A DNA stretch of 64,000 bases from Piscinibacter caeni (lineage in GTDB: Bacteria > Pseudomonadota > Gammaproteobacteria > Burkholderiales > Burkholderiaceae_C), in NCBI GenBank assembly GCA_003265685.1, contig KZ836106.1, positions 109,588 through 173,587 of the forward strand. The letters are read 5' to 3'. A program made the translations under genes and the position numbers. Numbering within the stretch: the first letter of the stretch is position 1; every line of letters begins with the position of its first letter. Shown one piece after another: positions 32,794 through 41,249 of this stretch. The notes beneath the pieces were generated by a model that was not told the DNA's origin, ran no database searches, and was given only the letters and a program-made list of their open reading frames with translations.

Positions 32794-33158
32794 GCCGCCT
32801 GCTGCTGATGCTGGCCGGCGTGCTGGTCGCCGGCGCCGTCCATGCGGCCGGCGATCCGAAGCGCGGCGCCGACGTGTTCGCCGAAGAGTGCGGCGACTGC
32901 CACAGCGCCGTGCCGGGCAAGGACAAGAAGGGCCCGTCGCTGACCGGCGTGAACGGCCGCAAGGCCGGCAGCGTGACCAGCTTCGCCGGCTACTCGGACG
33001 CGATGAAGTCCAGCGGCATCACCTGGACGCCGGAGAAGATCGACGCCTACCTGATGGCACCGAAGTCGGTCGTGCCCGGCGGCCGCATGAAGTACGACGG
33101 CCTGCCCGACGCGCAGCGGCGCGCCGACGTGATCGCGTTCGTGCTGCAGATGAAATGA
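32790..33158 (+). CDS. Periplasmic class I c-type cytochrome
   Basis: A 122-residue secreted cytochrome with a signal peptide (MLAGVLVAGAVHAA). It has one heme site CGDCH (Cys34-His38), the segment GPSLTGVNGRKAGS typical of mitochondrial-type/cytochrome c2 proteins, and Met100 in GGRMKYDG as the probable sixth ligand. It would carry electrons across the periplasm between the outer-membrane cytochrome and the tetraheme protein encoded on either side. ATGA overlaps at both ends show a tightly coupled three-gene unit. Confidence 0.9.
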   Translation: MSRLLLMLAGVLVAGAVHAAGDPKRGADVFAEECGDCHSAVPGKDKKGPSLTGVNGRKAGSVTSFAGYSDAMKSSGITWTPEKIDAYLMAPKSVVPGGRMKYDGLPDAQRRADVIAFVLQMK

Positions 33159-33721
33159 GGCGCGGCCGGATCGCGTTCTGGGCCGGTGCGCTGGCGCTGG
33201 TGCTGCTGGGCATGGGCCTGGCCGGCGCGGGCAAGGCCGCGCTGGACCACACCAACCGCACCGAGTTCTGCATCTCCTGCCACGAGATGCGCGAGAACAA
33301 CCACGCCGAGTACCGCGACACCATCCATGCGCGCAACCGGACCGGCGTGAAGGCCGGCTGCGCCGACTGCCACGTGCCGCACGAGTTCCCGGACGTGCTG
33401 TGGCGCAAGGTCGGCGCGGCCAACGACGTCTGGCAGCACGTCATGGGGCGGCTCGAGACACGCGAGCAGTTCGAGGCCCACCGCCTGGAGCTCGCCAGGC
33501 GCGTCTGGGCTCGCATGAAGGCGACCGACAGCCGCGAGTGCCGCCACTGCCACGACCAGGCCGCGATGTCCGCCGAACTGCAGGGCCGCACGGCGCAGAG
33601 GCAGCACCAGAAGATCGGCCTCGAGGGCAGGACCTGCATCGACTGCCACTACGGCATCGCGCACCACGAGCCGGGGCAGGGCGCGGAGCCGGCCGACGCC
33701 CTGTCAGCCGGCACGCGGTAG
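33155..33721 (+). CDS. Tetraheme NapC/NirT-family cytochrome
   Basis: A 188-residue membrane-anchored cytochrome. An uncleaved N-terminal anchor (IAFWAGALALVLLGMGLAGA) is followed by four heme motifs: CISCH (39-43), CADCH (69-73), CRHCH (129-133), CIDCH (161-165). The FCISCHEM start and DCHYGIAHHEP end are hallmarks of the NapC/NirT/CymA group, which exchanges electrons between the quinone pool and periplasmic partners. In this context it could pass electrons uphill to quinone or to other carriers. Last gene of the trio. Confidence 0.92.
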   Translation: MRRGRIAFWAGALALVLLGMGLAGAGKAALDHTNRTEFCISCHEMRENNHAEYRDTIHARNRTGVKAGCADCHVPHEFPDVLWRKVGAANDVWQHVMGRLETREQFEAHRLELARRVWARMKATDSRECRHCHDQAAMSAELQGRTAQRQHQKIGLEGRTCIDCHYGIAHHEPGQGAEPADALSAGTR

Positions 33722-33745
33722 GGCGTCGGTGCCCCGGCGCGCCCG

Positions 33746-34741
33746 TCACACCAGCTTGGCGCGGCGCAGCCGCTCCACGAGCTGCTTGCCGGTCGAGCTC
33801 GTGTCGCCGGCCTGGCGGGCGATGGCTTCCAGGGCCTTCGGCCAGCGGTCCTCCGGCAAGGCCAGCGCGTCGCGCACCTTGGTGATGAAGTTGGCCTTGA
33901 AGCCGAGCTCGGCGGTCGCCTTGACGGCATTCGGCGGTTCGATCACCAGCTGCTGCACCGCCTCCTGGATCTTCTGCGCCTCCTGCTGCAGCGCCTGGAT
34001 GCGCTTGTCGTAGGTGTCCACCGTGGTCGCGCGGTCGCGCGCCATCTCGGTCAGGAAGTCGCGGCTGAAGTTGTCCAGCTCGTACTTCGACATGAACTCG
34101 TTGGTGCGCTTCATCAGCGCCTTGCCCTGCAGCGCCTCGTCGTCCAGCTTGAGGTTGGCGAACGTTTCCTGGCGGTTCGCCAGCGTCTCGCGGTCGCGTG
34201 CCTTGACGGCAGCGTCGGCCTCCTTGCGCCAGGTGCGCAGGTCCCTCAGCAGGCTCTCGAAGGCCGCGGTCGAGCGCTCGAAGCCGGTGATCAGCAGGTC
34301 CCATTCGCGGTGGGCGCTGGCCTCGCTGCGGTCGTTGGCATCGGCGGCCTGGGCAGCGCGGTCCTCGACCTTCTTGCCCTTGACCACCTGGTCGGCCAGC
34401 AGGTCACGCGCCTTGCCCAGCTTGGCCTGCAAGGCCTCGATCTCCGCGGCGTCGGCCTCGAAGGCCTCGTCGTCGGCGCTCAGCTCGGCCAGCGCGTCGA
34501 GCGCGTCGACGGCCCACTTGCGGGCCAGCGTGACGGCGCGCATCTTGATGACCAGCTCGCGGCGATAGGTCTGCAGCAGGTCCGAGCTGGCGCCGTTGCG
34601 CAGCGCCTGGTCGACCTTCTTCATCGCCGTCTGCAGCTCGGGCACGGCGGTGGCCATGCGCTTGAAGGCGCCGTCGGCCAGCGGCTTCACCTTGTCCTGG
34701 ATCTGTCGCTGGACGCGCTGCTTCAGTTCGGTGTCCGACAC
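33746..34741 (-). CDS. Uncharacterised alpha-helical coiled-coil protein
   Basis: A 331-residue, highly charged, helix-rich protein with no signal peptide and no membrane segment. The GTG at 34741 is used as the start (V/M-SDTELKQRVQRQIQDKV), preceded by an AGGGGG ribosome-binding site; the frame is open upstream but with low-complexity content. Long heptad-like tracts (about 55-290, for example EIEALQAKLGKARDLLADQV) suggest a coiled coil or a bundle of long helices. I do not recognise a family. It converges on the tetraheme cytochrome gene and may be unrelated to it. Confidence 0.65.
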   Translation of the reverse strand: MSDTELKQRVQRQIQDKVKPLADGAFKRMATAVPELQTAMKKVDQALRNGASSDLLQTYRRELVIKMRAVTLARKWAVDALDALAELSADDEAFEADAAEIEALQAKLGKARDLLADQVVKGKKVEDRAAQAADANDRSEASAHREWDLLITGFERSTAAFESLLRDLRTWRKEADAAVKARDRETLANRQETFANLKLDDEALQGKALMKRTNEFMSKYELDNFSRDFLTEMARDRATTVDTYDKRIQALQQEAQKIQEAVQQLVIEPPNAVKATAELGFKANFITKVRDALALPEDRWPKALEAIARQAGDTSSTGKQLVERLRRAKLV

Positions 34742-34815
34742 GGGTGACCCCCTCTGGCTGATCGACGCAGCATTCCGCCGCGACGGCGGAGGGTCAATCC
34801 CGCGCGAGAGTGGCC

Positions 34816-34851
34816 CGGCGGCGCTGCCCGGATGTCCGGATCGCGCCGCCG
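34816..34851. terminator. Nested stem-loop after the tannase-family gene
   Basis: A 9-bp outer stem (CGGCGGCGC/GCGCCGCCG) and a 5-bp inner stem (CCGGA/TCCGG) are separated by symmetric 3-nt internal loops. It begins 27 nt after the tannase-family stop. There is no U-run, so intrinsic termination is uncertain. A second, smaller hairpin (CCGCCG-cga-CGGCGG) lies at 34775-34789. Confidence 0.4.
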
Positions 34852-34877
34852 AGTGCGTGTGTCGCCGCCGACCTTGT

Positions 34878-36632
34878 TCAGTCGTCGTGCCCGCCGCGCC
34901 CGTGGCGCGACGGCACGCACATCCAGCGCGAGGCGCTCTCCACGTCGCCCGTGCCCTTGTAGCGCGCCACCGAGGGATAGGGGCACAGCGGCCGCGTGCG
35001 CGCCGGCGACCAAGTCGACGGCACCTCGGGGTTGACGCCGCCCGCATTGCCGGTGCCGCGCGCCGTGGCGGTGATCGCGCCCGGTGCCCGGCCGCCCTCG
35101 ACCCAGGCGACCAGCGGGGTGATGAAGTCGGCCTGGTCGGTGGCCGGGCCGCCGCTGCAGTGGCCCATGCCGGGCACGCGGTACAGGCGCGCGAACTCGT
35201 CGGCGCGGCCGCCGCTGCTGCGGTCGATGCCGCGGTACCAGCGCTCGGTGTCGGCCACCGAGAAGATCGGGTCGCTGACGCCGTGGTAGACCATGATCTT
35301 GGCGCCGCGGCGGCGCAGGTCGTTCATGTCCAGCGCGTCCGGCGGGGTCATGAATTCCAGCGCCGATTCGGTGTAGGTCGCATCCGTGGCCGACAGCTCG
35401 GCCAGCGTGCGGTCGATGTCCAGGCCGAGGCTGAAGGCCGGGCCGTTGGTCAGCGCGGCGGTCGAGGGCGGCACCTTGAAGATCGTGCCCACCGCGCCGG
35501 AGTCGAGCGCCAGCGGCGCGGTGAATTCCCAGAACGGAATGCCGCCGCCGGCGATGCCGCTGTCGAACGGGAAGGGCATGTAGAAGGGCGTGCCGTTGCG
35601 CGTGGTCGCGCCGGAGAAGATCGGCCCGATCGCCAGCTTCTGTGCGGCCGAGAGGCAGGTTCCGTCGCGCGCGCCGCTGCAGGTCGGCACATCGCGCTCG
35701 AAGTCGAACACACGCTGGCAGCGCGCGGTGTCCTGCACCAGGCCGTCGGCGGCGCCGTCCAGCGCGTCGCAGCGCGCCAGTACCGCGTCGGCCACCACGC
35801 GGCGCTCGGCGGCCGTGAAGGCGGTCTCCAGGCCCGGGGGCGTGCTCGGGTCGCCGGTGGCCACGCTGGCGTAGCGCTGCGCGCCCCAGATGTTGGCCAG
35901 CGCCGCCAGCGGCAGCCGGTAGCCGGGGGCGCCGGCGAGGTAACCGTCGTACTCCTGCGTGTAGCGCGCCGCGGCCACCAGCGTGTGGCGCCCGCCGTTC
36001 GAGCAGCCGCCGAAGTAGGAGCGGTCCGGCCCGCGGCCATAGGCCGCCGCGACGATCGACTTGGCGATCGGCGTCAGCGTGCCCACCGCCTGGTAGCCGT
36101 AGTCGCGGCGCGCCTGCGGGTCGAGCCCGAAGGCCGGGCCGCCCTGGGCGAGCGTGTGGCCGGCGTCGGAACTGAGCACCGCGAAGCCCTGGGCGAGCGC
36201 GCCGGTCAGCGGCCCGCCGCCGAGCGCGCCCAGCGCTGGCACGACGCTGCCGTCGATGCCGCCGTTGCCCTGGTGCCAGAAGCGGCCGTTCCAGGCCAGC
36301 GGCAGGCGCATCTCGAAGCTGATCGCGTAGGTCTTGCCGTCGATCGGGCTCACGTGCTCGGCACTGCGCCCGGTCACGCGGCAGTGGGCGCCGATCGGCG
36401 TGTTCCCTTGCACCAGCGTGCCCGCGGCCACCGTGCTCGAGCCGGTGATGGTGGTGCCCGGGAGGCCGGCCAGGCGTGCTGCGAGCTCGTCGCAGGTGCC
36501 GAGCAGGCTACCGGGTTGGGCCGGGCTCAGGCGCGGCAGGTCGCGACCGTGGCGATCGTGGGCCGGCACGGTGCCCGACGCCGCCGCGAGGGCGAGGCCG
36601 CAGAGCAGGGCAGGCAGGCGAGGCTGGGGCAT
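34878..36632 (-). CDS. Tannase/feruloyl esterase family protein
   Basis: A 584-residue exported hydrolase with a signal peptide (ALLCGLALAAASGTVPA). It shows the family core AISFEMRLPLAWNGRFWHQG, the nucleophile elbow YFGGCSNGGRH with the catalytic Ser next to the conserved Cys, and near the C-terminus MVYHGVSDPIFSV and YRVPGMGHCSGG for the Asp and His with the second Cys of the CS-D-HC arrangement. Such enzymes hydrolyse aromatic-acid esters (gallate, ferulate, terephthalate half-esters). The product could feed the ligAB or box routes in this window, but that link is inference. A 25-bp palindrome lies 26 nt upstream. Confidence 0.88.
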   Translation of the reverse strand: MPQPRLPALLCGLALAAASGTVPAHDRHGRDLPRLSPAQPGSLLGTCDELAARLAGLPGTTITGSSTVAAGTLVQGNTPIGAHCRVTGRSAEHVSPIDGKTYAISFEMRLPLAWNGRFWHQGNGGIDGSVVPALGALGGGPLTGALAQGFAVLSSDAGHTLAQGGPAFGLDPQARRDYGYQAVGTLTPIAKSIVAAAYGRGPDRSYFGGCSNGGRHTLVAAARYTQEYDGYLAGAPGYRLPLAALANIWGAQRYASVATGDPSTPPGLETAFTAAERRVVADAVLARCDALDGAADGLVQDTARCQRVFDFERDVPTCSGARDGTCLSAAQKLAIGPIFSGATTRNGTPFYMPFPFDSGIAGGGIPFWEFTAPLALDSGAVGTIFKVPPSTAALTNGPAFSLGLDIDRTLAELSATDATYTESALEFMTPPDALDMNDLRRRGAKIMVYHGVSDPIFSVADTERWYRGIDRSSGGRADEFARLYRVPGMGHCSGGPATDQADFITPLVAWVEGGRAPGAITATARGTGNAGGVNPEVPSTWSPARTRPLCPYPSVARYKGTGDVESASRWMCVPSRHGRGGHDD

Positions 36633-36658
36633 GGCGGATCTCCGGGTCGTGCGTCAGG

Positions 36659-36683
36659 GTAGATAGTTATGTTACTTATCTAC
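36659..36683. promoter_or_regulatory. AT-rich palindrome upstream of the tannase-family gene
   Basis: GTAGATA...TATCTAC forms a 25-bp imperfect palindrome around a central G (9 of 12 pairs match), 26 nt upstream of the start codon. It is conspicuous against the GC-rich surroundings. A partial relative, GATAAGTTAC, recurs at 36734-36743. It looks like a repressor operator, but the binding protein is unknown; the adjacent LacI regulator should prefer a centre with CG. Confidence 0.45.
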
Positions 36684-36762
36684 TTTGCGGGTGATGAACC
36701 CGGGAATCCACTGATGGAATACCGGTGAATCAAGATAAGTTACTGATCTTGTTGGGCTGAGC

Positions 36763-37830
36763 TCAGGTGTCGCGCACGACCAGCTGCACCGGCATGACGG
36801 GAGGCTCCAGTCCGTCCAGCACCACCTGCACGCAGCGCCGGCCCTTGAGGAAATGGTCCTGGCGGATCGTCGTCAGGCCGACGTCGGCGGCGGCCGGGAT
36901 GTCGTCGAAGCCGACGATCGCCACCACCTTCACGCCGCGCCAGGACGCCACGGTCTTCCGCGCGGCCAGCGCCAGCCGGTCGCTCATCGCCACGATCGCC
37001 AGCCGTGTGCCGCCGGGCAACTGGCTGCGCAGTTCGGCGATGCGCTCGCCGGCGGTCTCGGGCCACTGGTCGTCGACCTCGACCCAGAGGATCCTCTCGA
37101 GCCCGAAATCGGCGGCGCGGGCCGCCTGCGCGTAGCCGGCCACGCGCTCGGTGCCGACGAAGCCCGAGCGCGGCGGCCGGCGCTGCGCCAGCACGCGCCG
37201 GCGCTCGGCCTCGGTGACCAGGAAGCACAGCACCACCACCACGTCCGGCTGCGCCTGCAGCGCATGCCGCATCGCCAGCGCGGCGCCGACGCGGTCGTCG
37301 GTGCAGACCGAGGCGATGCCGGGCACGTGGGAATCGACCAGCACGACCGGCTTGCGTGCGGCGCGCAGCTCGGGCACGAACTCGGGTCCGATCTCGGCGT
37401 GCACGATCAGCACGTCGGCGGTGGTCTGGAAGGCCGCCTCGAGCATCAGCTGGCGGCCCATCTTCGGGATCAGCTGCAGCGTCAGGCGACGCTCGTCGAG
37501 CTCGCGGGCCACGCCGCGCAGGAACTCGATGCTCGACGGGTCGCTGAGCGCGTAGCCGAGGTCGTGGTGGAACACCACGCCGACCTCGCGCAGCTCGCGC
37601 CGGCGCAGCGCCCGCGCCGTGGTGTCGGGGCCGAAGTAGCCGAGCGCGCGGGCCGTCTCGAGCACATGCTCGCGCAGTGCCGCCGAAAGCTGCCCGGGCC
37701 GGTTGAAGGCATTGGAGGCCGTGGTGCGGCTGACCCGGGCCGCCTGGGCCACGTCGGCCAGCGTGAGCCGGCGTGGGTTGGGCGCCGCGGCGGCGATCGT
37801 CGGCGACTTGGGCGGGGCGGAGCGGCGCAT
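36763..37830 (-). CDS. LacI-family transcriptional regulator of the maltodextrin genes
   Basis: A 355-residue repressor. The helix-turn-helix is LTLADVAQAARVSRTTASNA with the hinge ALREHVLETARALGYFGPD. It is followed by a periplasmic-binding-protein-like effector domain (VGVVFHHDLGYALSDPSS to IVGFDDIPAAADVGLTTIRQ). An ATG at 37830 is used; a GTG directly before it at 37833 is possible. It is divergent from malQ-treZ-GH13 over 176 nt containing a promoter and a CG-centred palindrome, so it probably represses that operon until an oligosaccharide binds. Confidence 0.88.
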   Translation of the reverse strand: MRRSAPPKSPTIAAAAPNPRRLTLADVAQAARVSRTTASNAFNRPGQLSAALREHVLETARALGYFGPDTTARALRRRELREVGVVFHHDLGYALSDPSSIEFLRGVARELDERRLTLQLIPKMGRQLMLEAAFQTTADVLIVHAEIGPEFVPELRAARKPVVLVDSHVPGIASVCTDDRVGAALAMRHALQAQPDVVVVLCFLVTEAERRRVLAQRRPPRSGFVGTERVAGYAQAARAADFGLERILWVEVDDQWPETAGERIAELRSQLPGGTRLAIVAMSDRLALAARKTVASWRGVKVVAIVGFDDIPAAADVGLTTIRQDHFLKGRRCVQVVLDGLEPPVMPVQLVVRDT

Positions 37831-37923
37831 CACGGGACGATCGACAGGTCCGCCAGTCTACGGGCGCACCCTGGCGCGAGGCGCTGAATCGCCGCGCGGG
37901 AAACGCAGCACGAGGGGCATGGC

Positions 37924-37951
37924 TTGACATCGCCTCCGCGGGACCCAGAAT
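37924..37951 (+). promoter_or_regulatory. Sigma-70 promoter of the malQ operon
   Basis: A perfect TTGACA (37924-37929) is separated by 16 bp from CAGAAT (37946-37951), which matches the -10 consensus at four of six positions. The expected start site is just before the LacI-type palindrome. The malQ ATG follows 55 nt after the -10. Confidence 0.6.
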
Positions 37952-37963
37952 CGAGCACCCGCT

Positions 37964-37979
37964 TCTGAACCGATTCAGA
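37964..37979. promoter_or_regulatory. LacI-family operator in front of malQ
   Basis: TCTGAACCGATTCAGA is a palindrome with a central CG, the hallmark of LacI-family operators. It begins 12 bp after the -10 box, so a bound repressor would block promoter clearance. The divergent regulator gene is the obvious candidate. Confidence 0.65.
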
Positions 37980-38006
37980 TACGGTCCCGACGCCTGAGGA
38001 TTTCTG

Positions 38007-39503
38007 ATGCGATTTCCGCGCTCCAGCGGCATCCTGCTGCACCCGACCTCGCTGCCCGGCCCGCACGGCTCGGGCGATTTCGGCCCGGCCGCCCGCCACT
38101 TCGTCGACTGGCTGGTCGCCGCCGGCCAGCGCCTGTGGCAGATCCTGCCGCTGGCGCCGCTCGGCCCGGGCAACTCGCCGTACATGAGCAGCTCGGCCTT
38201 CGCCGGCAACGTGCTGCTGATCGACCTGGCCGAGCTGCAGCAGCGCGGCTGGCTCGAGCCGGCCGATCTCGAACCGGTGGCGGGCCTGGACGCCCAGGCC
38301 GTGAACTGGGCCGCGGTGTATCCGTTCCGCATGGAGCGCCTGGCGTGCGCCGCGCAGCGCTTCGCGGCCGTGGCAAGCGAGGCCGACCGCGCCGAACTGG
38401 CCGCCTTCTGCGCGGCGCACGCGAGCTGGCTGCCCGACTACGCGCTCTTCATGGCGCTGGCCGAGCACCACGACTGGCGCGACTGGTGCGACTGGCCCGA
38501 CGGCCTGGCCGAGCGCCAGCCGGGCGCGCTGGCGGCGGCGCGCGAGCGGCATGCGGATCGCATCGCCTTCTGGACCTTCTGCCAGTGGTCCTTCTTCCGC
38601 CAATGGGCCCGGCTGCGCGCCTATGCCAACGAGCGCGGCGTCAAGGTGGTGGGCGACGCGCCGATCTTCATCGCCCACCAGAGCGCCGAGGTGTGGGTGC
38701 GGCCGGAGCTGTTCGAGCTCGACGCGCACGGCCGGCCCACGGTGGTGGCCGGCGTGCCGCCGGACCTGTTCAGCGCCACCGGCCAGCGCTGGGGCAACCC
38801 GCTGTACCGCTGGGCCGCCCATGCGCAGGAGGGCTACGCCTGGTGGATCGAGCGCGTGCGGCGCACGCTGGAACTGGTGGACATCGTGCGCATCGACCAT
38901 TTCCGCGGCTTCGCCGGCTACTGGGAGATCCCGGCCAGCGAGCCGACGGCGATGCACGGGCGCTGGGTCGCCGGCCCGGGCCAGGCGTTGTTCGACGCGC
39001 TCGCCGCCGCGCTCGGCCCGGTGCCCGTGATCGCCGAGGACCTGGGCGTGATCACGCCCGAGGTCGACGCGCTGCGCAAGGGCGCCGGGCTGCCCGGCAT
39101 GCGCATCCTGCAGTTCGCCTGGGGCGAGGGCGAGGGCGCCGAGCGGCGCTTCCTGCCGCACAACCACGAGCCCGATTCGGTGGTCTACACCGGCAGCCAC
39201 GACAACGACACCACGCTGGGCTGGTGGGCCGCGGCCGACGAGGGGGCGCGCCACCACCTGCGCGAATACCTCGCCACCGACGGCCGCGCGGTGCACTGGG
39301 ACCTGATCCGCGCCGCCTGCGCGAGCGTGGCCGACAGCGCGGTCTACCCGATGCAGGACGTGCTCGGCCTGGACGGCCGCCACCGCATGAACTTTCCCGG
39401 CAAGGGCGAGGGCAACTGGGCCTGGCGCTTCGACTGGACGCAGGTGCCGCCGGAGGCCGCGCAGCGCCTGCGCCGCATGGCCCAGCTGTACGAGCGGCTG
39501 TGA
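38007..39503 (+). CDS. malQ: 4-alpha-glucanotransferase (amylomaltase)
   Basis: A 498-residue GH77 enzyme that moves maltosyl and longer units between alpha-1,4-glucans. It begins with the family motif RSSGILLHPTSLPGPHGSGD. Catalytic segments are IVRIDHFRGFAGYWE (nucleophile Asp), VIAEDLGVITPEVDAL (acid Glu) and VVYTGSHDNDTTLGWW (transition-state Asp). It ends with the usual NFPGKGEGNWAWRF. First gene of an operon; its stop overlaps the treZ GTG start (GTGA). Confidence 0.96.
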   Translation: MRFPRSSGILLHPTSLPGPHGSGDFGPAARHFVDWLVAAGQRLWQILPLAPLGPGNSPYMSSSAFAGNVLLIDLAELQQRGWLEPADLEPVAGLDAQAVNWAAVYPFRMERLACAAQRFAAVASEADRAELAAFCAAHASWLPDYALFMALAEHHDWRDWCDWPDGLAERQPGALAAARERHADRIAFWTFCQWSFFRQWARLRAYANERGVKVVGDAPIFIAHQSAEVWVRPELFELDAHGRPTVVAGVPPDLFSATGQRWGNPLYRWAAHAQEGYAWWIERVRRTLELVDIVRIDHFRGFAGYWEIPASEPTAMHGRWVAGPGQALFDALAAALGPVPVIAEDLGVITPEVDALRKGAGLPGMRILQFAWGEGEGAERRFLPHNHEPDSVVYTGSHDNDTTLGWWAAADEGARHHLREYLATDGRAVHWDLIRAACASVADSAVYPMQDVLGLDGRHRMNFPGKGEGNWAWRFDWTQVPPEAAQRLRRMAQLYERL

Positions 39504-41230
39504 GCCCGGTCGGCCACCACCGCGATGCGCAGGGCCGCTCGGCCTTCCGCGTGTTCGCCCCGCTGAAGCAGCAGCTGGCGGTGCTGCTGCCGCAGACCGG
39601 CGCGCGCCTGGCGATGCAGCGCGACGCGCTCGGCTGGTGGCACGCGGCCACAGAGACCCTGCCGCCGGGCACGCTGTACTGGCTGGAGGTGGACGGGCAG
39701 CGCCTGCCCGACCCGGCCTCGCGCTGCCAGCCGCAGGGCGTGCACGGGCCCTCGATGGTGGTCGAGGTCGAGCGCGCGCGCAGCCCGGGCTGGACGGGCG
39801 TGCGCATGGCCGACGCGATCATCTACGAGCTGCACGTGGGCACCTTCACGCCCGAGGGCACGCTGGCCGCGGCGCAGACGCGCCTGCCGCACCTGCGCGA
39901 GCTGGGTGTCAACGTGGTCGAGCTGCTGCCGCTGGCGGCCTTTCCGGGCGAGCGCAACTGGGGCTACGACGGCACCTTCCTGTTCGCGCTCCACGCGGCC
40001 TACGGGAACTACGCCGACCTGCGCGCGTTCATCGAGGCGGCGCATGCCCACGGCATCGCGGTGCTGCTGGACGTGGTCTACAACCACTTCGGCCCGGAGG
40101 GCAACTACAGCGGCGCCTTCGCGCCCTACACCAAGGCCGCCGCCACGCCCTGGGGCGCGGCAATCAACTTCGACGGCGAGCACAACCACGGCGTGCGCGC
40201 GTTCTTCCTCGAGAACCTGCGCTTCTGGCTGGAGGACGTGGGCTTCGACGGCGTGCGCATGGACGCGGTGTCGCTGATCTTCGACCAGATGCCGGTGCAC
40301 ATCCTGCGCGAGTTCACCGAGCTGGCGCGTGCCATCGGCCGGCGCGAGCGGCGCGAGGTGCTGACCATCGCCGAGCACCTGCGCAACAACCGCCACGTCA
40401 CGGCCGACAGCGGCTTCGGCTACCACTCGCAGTGGAACGACGACCTGAACCACGCCGTGTACGCCTGCCTGACCGGCGAGACCTGGCGCCACTACCTGAA
40501 CTTCGGGCCCTTCGACGACGTGCTGAAGGCCCTGCGCGACGGCTTCGTGCTCGACGGCACGCGGCTGGATCGCCACTACCACTACCTGCTGGGCACCGAC
40601 GGCAGCGGCACGCACGGCAGCGAGCACGTGGTGCACATCCAGAACCACGACCAGGTCGGCAACCGGCCGGGCGGCGACCGCATGATCGCCAGCTACGGCG
40701 TGCCGCGCGCGCTGCTGGGCATCACCGCGGTGATGGCCAGCCCGTTCGTGCCGATGCTGTTCATGGGCGAGGAATACGGCGAGACGGCGCCGTTCCTGTT
40801 CTTCGAGGATTTCGGCGACCCGGCGCTGGTCGAGGCCGTGCGCCGGGGCCGCCAGGCCGACTACGCGTTCGGCGGCGCCGAGCCGCCCGACCCGCATGCG
40901 CGCAGCAGCTTCGAGGCCTCCAAGCTGCGCTGGGAGCGTGCCGGCTCGCTGCAGGGCCGGGCCATCCTCGACTACTACCGGCGCCTGATCGCGCTCAAGC
41001 GCAGCGGCGAGCTCGGCCCGCGCGAGCGCCAGCGGGTGCGCGTGGACGGCGACCCGGCCACGCGCGTGATCCGCGTCGAGACGCCACACACGCTGACCGT
41101 GATGAACTTCGCCGACCGACCGCTGGCCTGGCAGCCGCCCGCGGGCTGGGTGCTGCATGCGCTGTCGGTGCCCGAGGCGCCGGCCGGCACGCTGGCCGCC
41201 TACGGCGCGGCGGTGCTGCGGCGCGCCTGA
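39500..41230 (+). CDS. treZ: Malto-oligosyltrehalose trehalohydrolase
   Basis: A 576-residue GH13 enzyme that releases trehalose from maltooligosyl-trehalose. The N-terminal CBM48-type domain ends in DPASRCQPQGVHGPS, typical of TreZ. The barrel shows IIYELHVGTFTPEGT, ERNWGYDGTFLFA, the nucleophile in FDGVRMDAVS, the acid Glu in LTIAEHLRNNRH and the third Asp in IQNHDQVGNR. The GTG at 39500 overlaps the malQ stop. The usual partner treY is not in the window, which leaves either a distant treY or a different substrate, such as glycogen branches, open. Confidence 0.88.
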   Translation: MSPVGHHRDAQGRSAFRVFAPLKQQLAVLLPQTGARLAMQRDALGWWHAATETLPPGTLYWLEVDGQRLPDPASRCQPQGVHGPSMVVEVERARSPGWTGVRMADAIIYELHVGTFTPEGTLAAAQTRLPHLRELGVNVVELLPLAAFPGERNWGYDGTFLFALHAAYGNYADLRAFIEAAHAHGIAVLLDVVYNHFGPEGNYSGAFAPYTKAAATPWGAAINFDGEHNHGVRAFFLENLRFWLEDVGFDGVRMDAVSLIFDQMPVHILREFTELARAIGRRERREVLTIAEHLRNNRHVTADSGFGYHSQWNDDLNHAVYACLTGETWRHYLNFGPFDDVLKALRDGFVLDGTRLDRHYHYLLGTDGSGTHGSEHVVHIQNHDQVGNRPGGDRMIASYGVPRALLGITAVMASPFVPMLFMGEEYGETAPFLFFEDFGDPALVEAVRRGRQADYAFGGAEPPDPHARSSFEASKLRWERAGSLQGRAILDYYRRLIALKRSGELGPRERQRVRVDGDPATRVIRVETPHTLTVMNFADRPLAWQPPAGWVLHALSVPEAPAGTLAAYGAAVLRRA

Positions 41231-41249
41231 CATCCTGCGAGGAGTGCCC

